Shown in pieces: positions 7,102-9,195 of a stretch of DNA of 9,195 nucleotides (position 1 is the stretch's first letter; each line of letters starts with the position of its first letter). The translations under genes and the position numbers were made by a program. The DNA comes from UBA11612 sp963976395 (GTDB lineage: Bacteria; Pseudomonadota; Alphaproteobacteria; Rhodospirillales; Rhodospirillaceae), in contig CAXBLG010000106.1 in the NCBI GenBank assembly GCA_963976395.1, positions 1 to 9,195 of the forward strand. The letters run 5' to 3'. The notes under the pieces were generated by a model. It made no database searches. It worked only from the letters and a program-made list of their open reading frames with translations, and was not told where the DNA came from.

Positions 7102-7538
7102 AAAGGCAATATCACATGAAACAAAGAACAAAGACGGCTGCAAATTCGAAATTGAATTTGAAATCCGCGAATAACGACAATGCACCTATAGGTGCGAAAC
7201 TTGAAAATACGTCGAATTTGAAATTGGTAACATCTGGCGCACCTATAGCTAAACGTGCGGAATGCCCAGGTATTGAGGGCGATACACCTACAGGTGCGAA
7301 TTTTGAAATATTGGCTGAAAACGAAGGTGTATGTGCTGAAACACCTATAGGTGGGGAATTTGAAAATTTGGACATTCAGAACGCCAATACTTCTGCATCC
7401 CAGGGAAAGCCTAGGGTTACGGTGTTTTCAAATTTTCCCGAAAAATTGCCAATTTTGAATTCTGAAATTTTGCTCATTCGAGGATTCATGGGCGAACTTG
7501 TGAATTCAATTTTGGCAAACGACAATGAGCCCGAATAA
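7095..7538 (+). CDS. Unknown AT-rich ORF carrying internal DNA repeats
   Basis: This 147-residue product has no family I recognise. It is polar and low in complexity, with four spaced peptide repeats (NAPIGAKLEN, GAPIAKRAE, DTPTGANFEI, ETPIGGEFEN), then a more ordinary C-terminal part (about 107-147) ending LANDNEPE. The DNA is much more AT-rich than the neighbours and holds palindromes and AATTTGAAA motifs. ATG 7095 overlaps the preceding stop, but its purine run AGGGGA sits directly against the ATG. ATG 7116 is an alternative start with AAGG about ten bases upstream. It lies between the Rep-like gene and the recombinase, on the same strand. It may be a small element protein, or chiefly a repeat-bearing DNA site that happens to stay open. 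Confidence 0.55.
   Translation: MVKRQYHMKQRTKTAANSKLNLKSANNDNAPIGAKLENTSNLKLVTSGAPIAKRAECPGIEGDTPTGANFEILAENEGVCAETPIGGEFENLDIQNANTSASQGKPRVTVFSNFPEKLPILNSEILLIRGFMGELVNSILANDNEPE
7183..7369. repeat. Iteron-like repeats centred on CACCTATAGGTG
   Basis: Palindrome CACCTATAGGTG occurs at 7183-7194 and 7342-7353, as CACCTACAGGTG at 7285-7296, and as a half-conserved CACCTATAGCTA at 7240-7251. Start-to-start spacings are 57, 45 and 57 bp. Three copies continue with a shared tail of the form GCGAA-n-TTTGAAAAT, giving units of about 28 bp. Related GAATTTGAAA motifs lie at 7154-7163, 7214-7223 and 7356-7365. The rare ATA codon is kept in three of four copies, which favours conservation as DNA. They could be binding sites for a replication, partition or regulatory protein. 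Confidence 0.55.
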
Positions 7539-7576
7539 CTGAAATTGCCCAAATATTTGAAATTGGAGGCCTGAGT

Positions 7577-9195
7577 ATGCGTGCGGCCCTTTACCTACGT
7601 GTATCCACCAAACGCCAAGCCGAACAAGACCTGTCCATTCCTGACCAGCGCAAGCAATTGGAGGCCTATTGCAAGCAGCGGGACTGGACGGTCGCGGCTG
7701 AATTTTTAGAGCCCGGTGCAAGCGCGACTTCCGATAACCGCCCTGCTTTTCAGGACATGATGACGGCTGCTCGGGAAAAGCCACGGCCTTTCGATGTGGT
7801 GATTGTGCATAGCTTCTCGCGCTTTGCCCGTGATTCGGTGGACCTCGGCCTTTACGTGCGCGATCTCGAAAAGCTTGGGGTTCGCGTTGTCTCAATTACC
7901 CAGGAAACCAATGCCGACAACACCGGCGATATGATGCGAGGCATGATCGCCCTGTTTGACCAGCACCAAAGCCGGGAGAACGCCAAGCATACCTTGCGGG
8001 CCATGAAAGAAAACGCCCGGCAGGGCTTTTGGAACGGTGCGCCGCCGCCCTATGGGTTCAAGGTGGTTGAAGCTGAGAAGCGCGGCGAAAAGATCAAAAA
8101 GAAACTAGAGCCGGATGCCAAAGAAGCTCAGATCGTCCGTTTGATGTTCCGCCTATACCTTAACGGTGACGGCACCACCGGCCCCATAGGCGTCAAAGCC
8201 ATAGCCAAGTACCTGAACGAGAAAGGCTACCGGCAACGCCAGGGCCGCAACTTCAATAACAAGTTTATTCAAGAAGCCCTTCATGAAACCGCCTATGTGG
8301 GCACCTATTACTTCAACCGCTTTGACAGTAAGACACGCCAGCGCAAGCCGGAATGCGAACAGGTGGCCAGCCCATGCCCTTCTATCGTGGACCAGGAGTC
8401 ATTTGATGCCGCGCAGCAACTCTTGGCCGAGCGCAACCCACGTAAGACACCCGGACGCCTGACCAACAACCCAATCCTTCTGAGCGGCATGGTCAAATGT
8501 ACCCACTGCGGCGGCACAATGAGCCTGCGCACCGGCAAGGGCGGCAAATACCGCTACTACGCTTGTCTGAAACAAGCCAAGGAAGGCAGTTCAAGCTGCA
8601 AGGGCACCAGCGTCTCCATGCCGAAGCTTGATGCGGTTGTCACGGATACTCTGCTTGAGCAAGTCATGACACCTGAGCGCATGACTAAACTGCTGAAAGA
8701 GGTTCACACCGATACGCTCAAGGAAAAGAAAATATCGGCAACCGATCAAGCCGAAATGCTCCGCAAGCAACGTGAAGCCCAGGCAAAGATAGACACGCTC
8801 TATGACGCCCTGGAAAACAAGGTTGTGGAAATGGACGGCGACTTTACCCGTCGCCTCAATCTAGCCAAGGCAGAGCGAGACGAGACAATACGGCTGAAAG
8901 CGCAAGCTGAACGCCGGTCTGCGCTGCCTCAGTCCGTTATCACGCCTAAGAAGCTACAAGCGTTCTCTAAGGGCATGGCTGATATGCTGCGCAATGGCGA
9001 TATTCAGTTCCGCAAAGCCTACCTGCGGCTGTTTGTAGACCGTGTGGACGTGCTGGAGAACGAAGTGAGAGTCACGGGCTCGACAGATGCACTCATGGCC
9101 GCCGTCGCTGGCGGTTTACCAACGAAAGGCGGAGTGCCCACTTTGGTCCAAGAGTGGCGTCCCCACGGGGATTCGAACCCCGGTTGCCGCCGTGA
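7577..9195 (+). CDS. Large serine recombinase (integrase), running off the window through attR
   Basis: ATG 7577 follows GGAGG (7565-7569) by seven bases; 539 codons are visible with no stop. The N-terminal resolvase/invertase domain (about 1-145) contains YLRVSTKRQ with Arg8 and the nucleophile Ser10, and HSFSRFARDS (78-87). A recombinase domain follows (about 155-300, from NGAPPPYGF). A zinc ribbon has Cys308, Cys311, Cys330 and Cys341. Next come a charged coiled-coil region (about 385-450) and a C-terminal segment. Such enzymes cut both att sites via a serine-DNA bond and exchange strands, usually needing a directionality factor to excise. From Trp527 the frame is the tRNA 3' end read antisense (HGDSNPGCRR), so this tail is host-derived. 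In the circular form it would instead read into the left end and stop, giving about 549 residues. No directionality factor was recognised; the 7095-7538 ORF is a candidate by position only. Confidence 0.92.
   Translation, partial: MRAALYLRVSTKRQAEQDLSIPDQRKQLEAYCKQRDWTVAAEFLEPGASATSDNRPAFQDMMTAAREKPRPFDVVIVHSFSRFARDSVDLGLYVRDLEKLGVRVVSITQETNADNTGDMMRGMIALFDQHQSRENAKHTLRAMKENARQGFWNGAPPPYGFKVVEAEKRGEKIKKKLEPDAKEAQIVRLMFRLYLNGDGTTGPIGVKAIAKYLNEKGYRQRQGRNFNNKFIQEALHETAYVGTYYFNRFDSKTRQRKPECEQVASPCPSIVDQESFDAAQQLLAERNPRKTPGRLTNNPILLSGMVKCTHCGGTMSLRTGKGGKYRYYACLKQAKEGSSSCKGTSVSMPKLDAVVTDTLLEQVMTPERMTKLLKEVHTDTLKEKKISATDQAEMLRKQREAQAKIDTLYDALENKVVEMDGDFTRRLNLAKAERDETIRLKAQAERRSALPQSVITPKKLQAFSKGMADMLRNGDIQFRKAYLRLFVDRVDVLENEVRVTGSTDALMAAVAGGLPTKGGVPTLVQEWRPHGDSNPGCRR
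9134..9164. other. Right attachment site (attR)
   Basis: The arm GTGCCCACTTT (9134-9144) is the exact inverse of the left arm at 20-30. Ten bases later comes the core TGGCGTCCCC (9155-9164), shared with the left end and forming the tRNA 3' end. Joined with 1-30 it gives a 51-bp site, close to the roughly 50-bp attP of large serine recombinases. Confidence 0.8.
9155..9195 (-). tRNA. tRNA-Glu, 3' part (cut by window edge)
   Basis: On the minus strand the bases end in a T-arm CGGGG-TTCGAAT-CCCCG, acceptor strand TGGGGAC, discriminator G and an encoded CCA at 9155-9157. Upstream is TCAC-GGCGG, the 3' half of an anticodon loop and stem with anticodon ending UC, then variable loop CAAC. This matches the bacterial tRNA-Glu pattern closely. 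The 5' half, including the first anticodon base, lies beyond the window. The element leaves the complete 3' end intact on this side, so the tRNA should stay functional. Confidence 0.9.

Larger units (their letters stand above)
1..9164. mobile_element. Integrative element in the 3' end of tRNA-Glu, with serine recombinase and RND efflux cargo
   Basis: The ends are direct repeats of TGGCGTCCCC (1-10 and 9155-9164); the right copy is the 3' end, including CCA, of a tRNA-Glu gene. Between them lie a serine recombinase ending at the right boundary, a Rep-like gene, an unknown ORF and a MarR/RND efflux cargo cluster. No conjugation genes are visible, so if it transfers it would have to be mobilised by other machinery. 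Two further left-end copies at 73 and 154 mean the current left end could also be the second copy, and more copies could lie upstream of the window. Seen: the repeats and the gene content. Inferred: mobility and the precise left boundary. Confidence 0.85.

Noticed and set aside
7506..7895. Minus-strand open frame over the recombinase start
   Set aside because: It covers the catalytic domain of the recombinase on the opposite strand and is rich in Pro, Arg and Gln as shadows of this frame usually are.

Overview
The window reads as one complete integrated element of about 9.15 kb, with both ends inside it. It sits in the 3' end of a glutamate tRNA gene, most likely in a gammaproteobacterium; the host guess rests on the tRNA 3' sequence, the RND/MarR proteins and the moderate GC content. 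The right boundary is the tRNA-Glu 3' end (minus strand, 9155-9195, truncated by the window edge). The left boundary is a 10-bp copy of that tRNA 3' end at position 1. Two further, progressively diverged copies follow at 73 and 154.

Layout: (1) 1-234 holds three stacked left ends (attL-like repeats). (2) 235-402 shows no gene. (3) 403-4999, minus strand, is a cargo cluster: a lipoprotein periplasmic adaptor, an RND inner-membrane pump starting immediately after the adaptor stop, and a small exported protein. A MarR/SlyA-type regulator is transcribed divergently (5095-5562, plus) across an AT-rich interval with a dyad. (4) 5563-5948 is non-coding and rich in hairpins and a cruciform-like structure, a candidate replication or nicking origin. 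(5) 5949-7101 encodes a protein resembling Rep_trans-type replication initiation factors, apparently broken by a late frameshift. (6) 7095-7538 is an AT-rich unknown ORF carrying regularly spaced CACCTATAGGTG palindromes. (7) 7577 to the window end is a large serine recombinase, plus strand, reading without a stop through the right attachment site and antisense into the tRNA gene.

How it fits together: the recombinase would integrate and excise the element at tRNA-Glu. The Rep-like protein and the structured region upstream may serve replication or mobilisation of the excised circle. The MarR-controlled efflux pump is the cargo; no outer-membrane channel is encoded, so a host TolC-like protein would be needed.

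The most striking point is the attachment site. Joining the two ends rebuilds a 51-bp site with perfect 11-bp inverted arms around the 10-bp tRNA core. That site lies inside the recombinase reading frame, so integration and excision swap the enzyme's C-terminal tail. The stacked left copies keep this frame, and the differences between the two best copies are synonymous over twelve codons.
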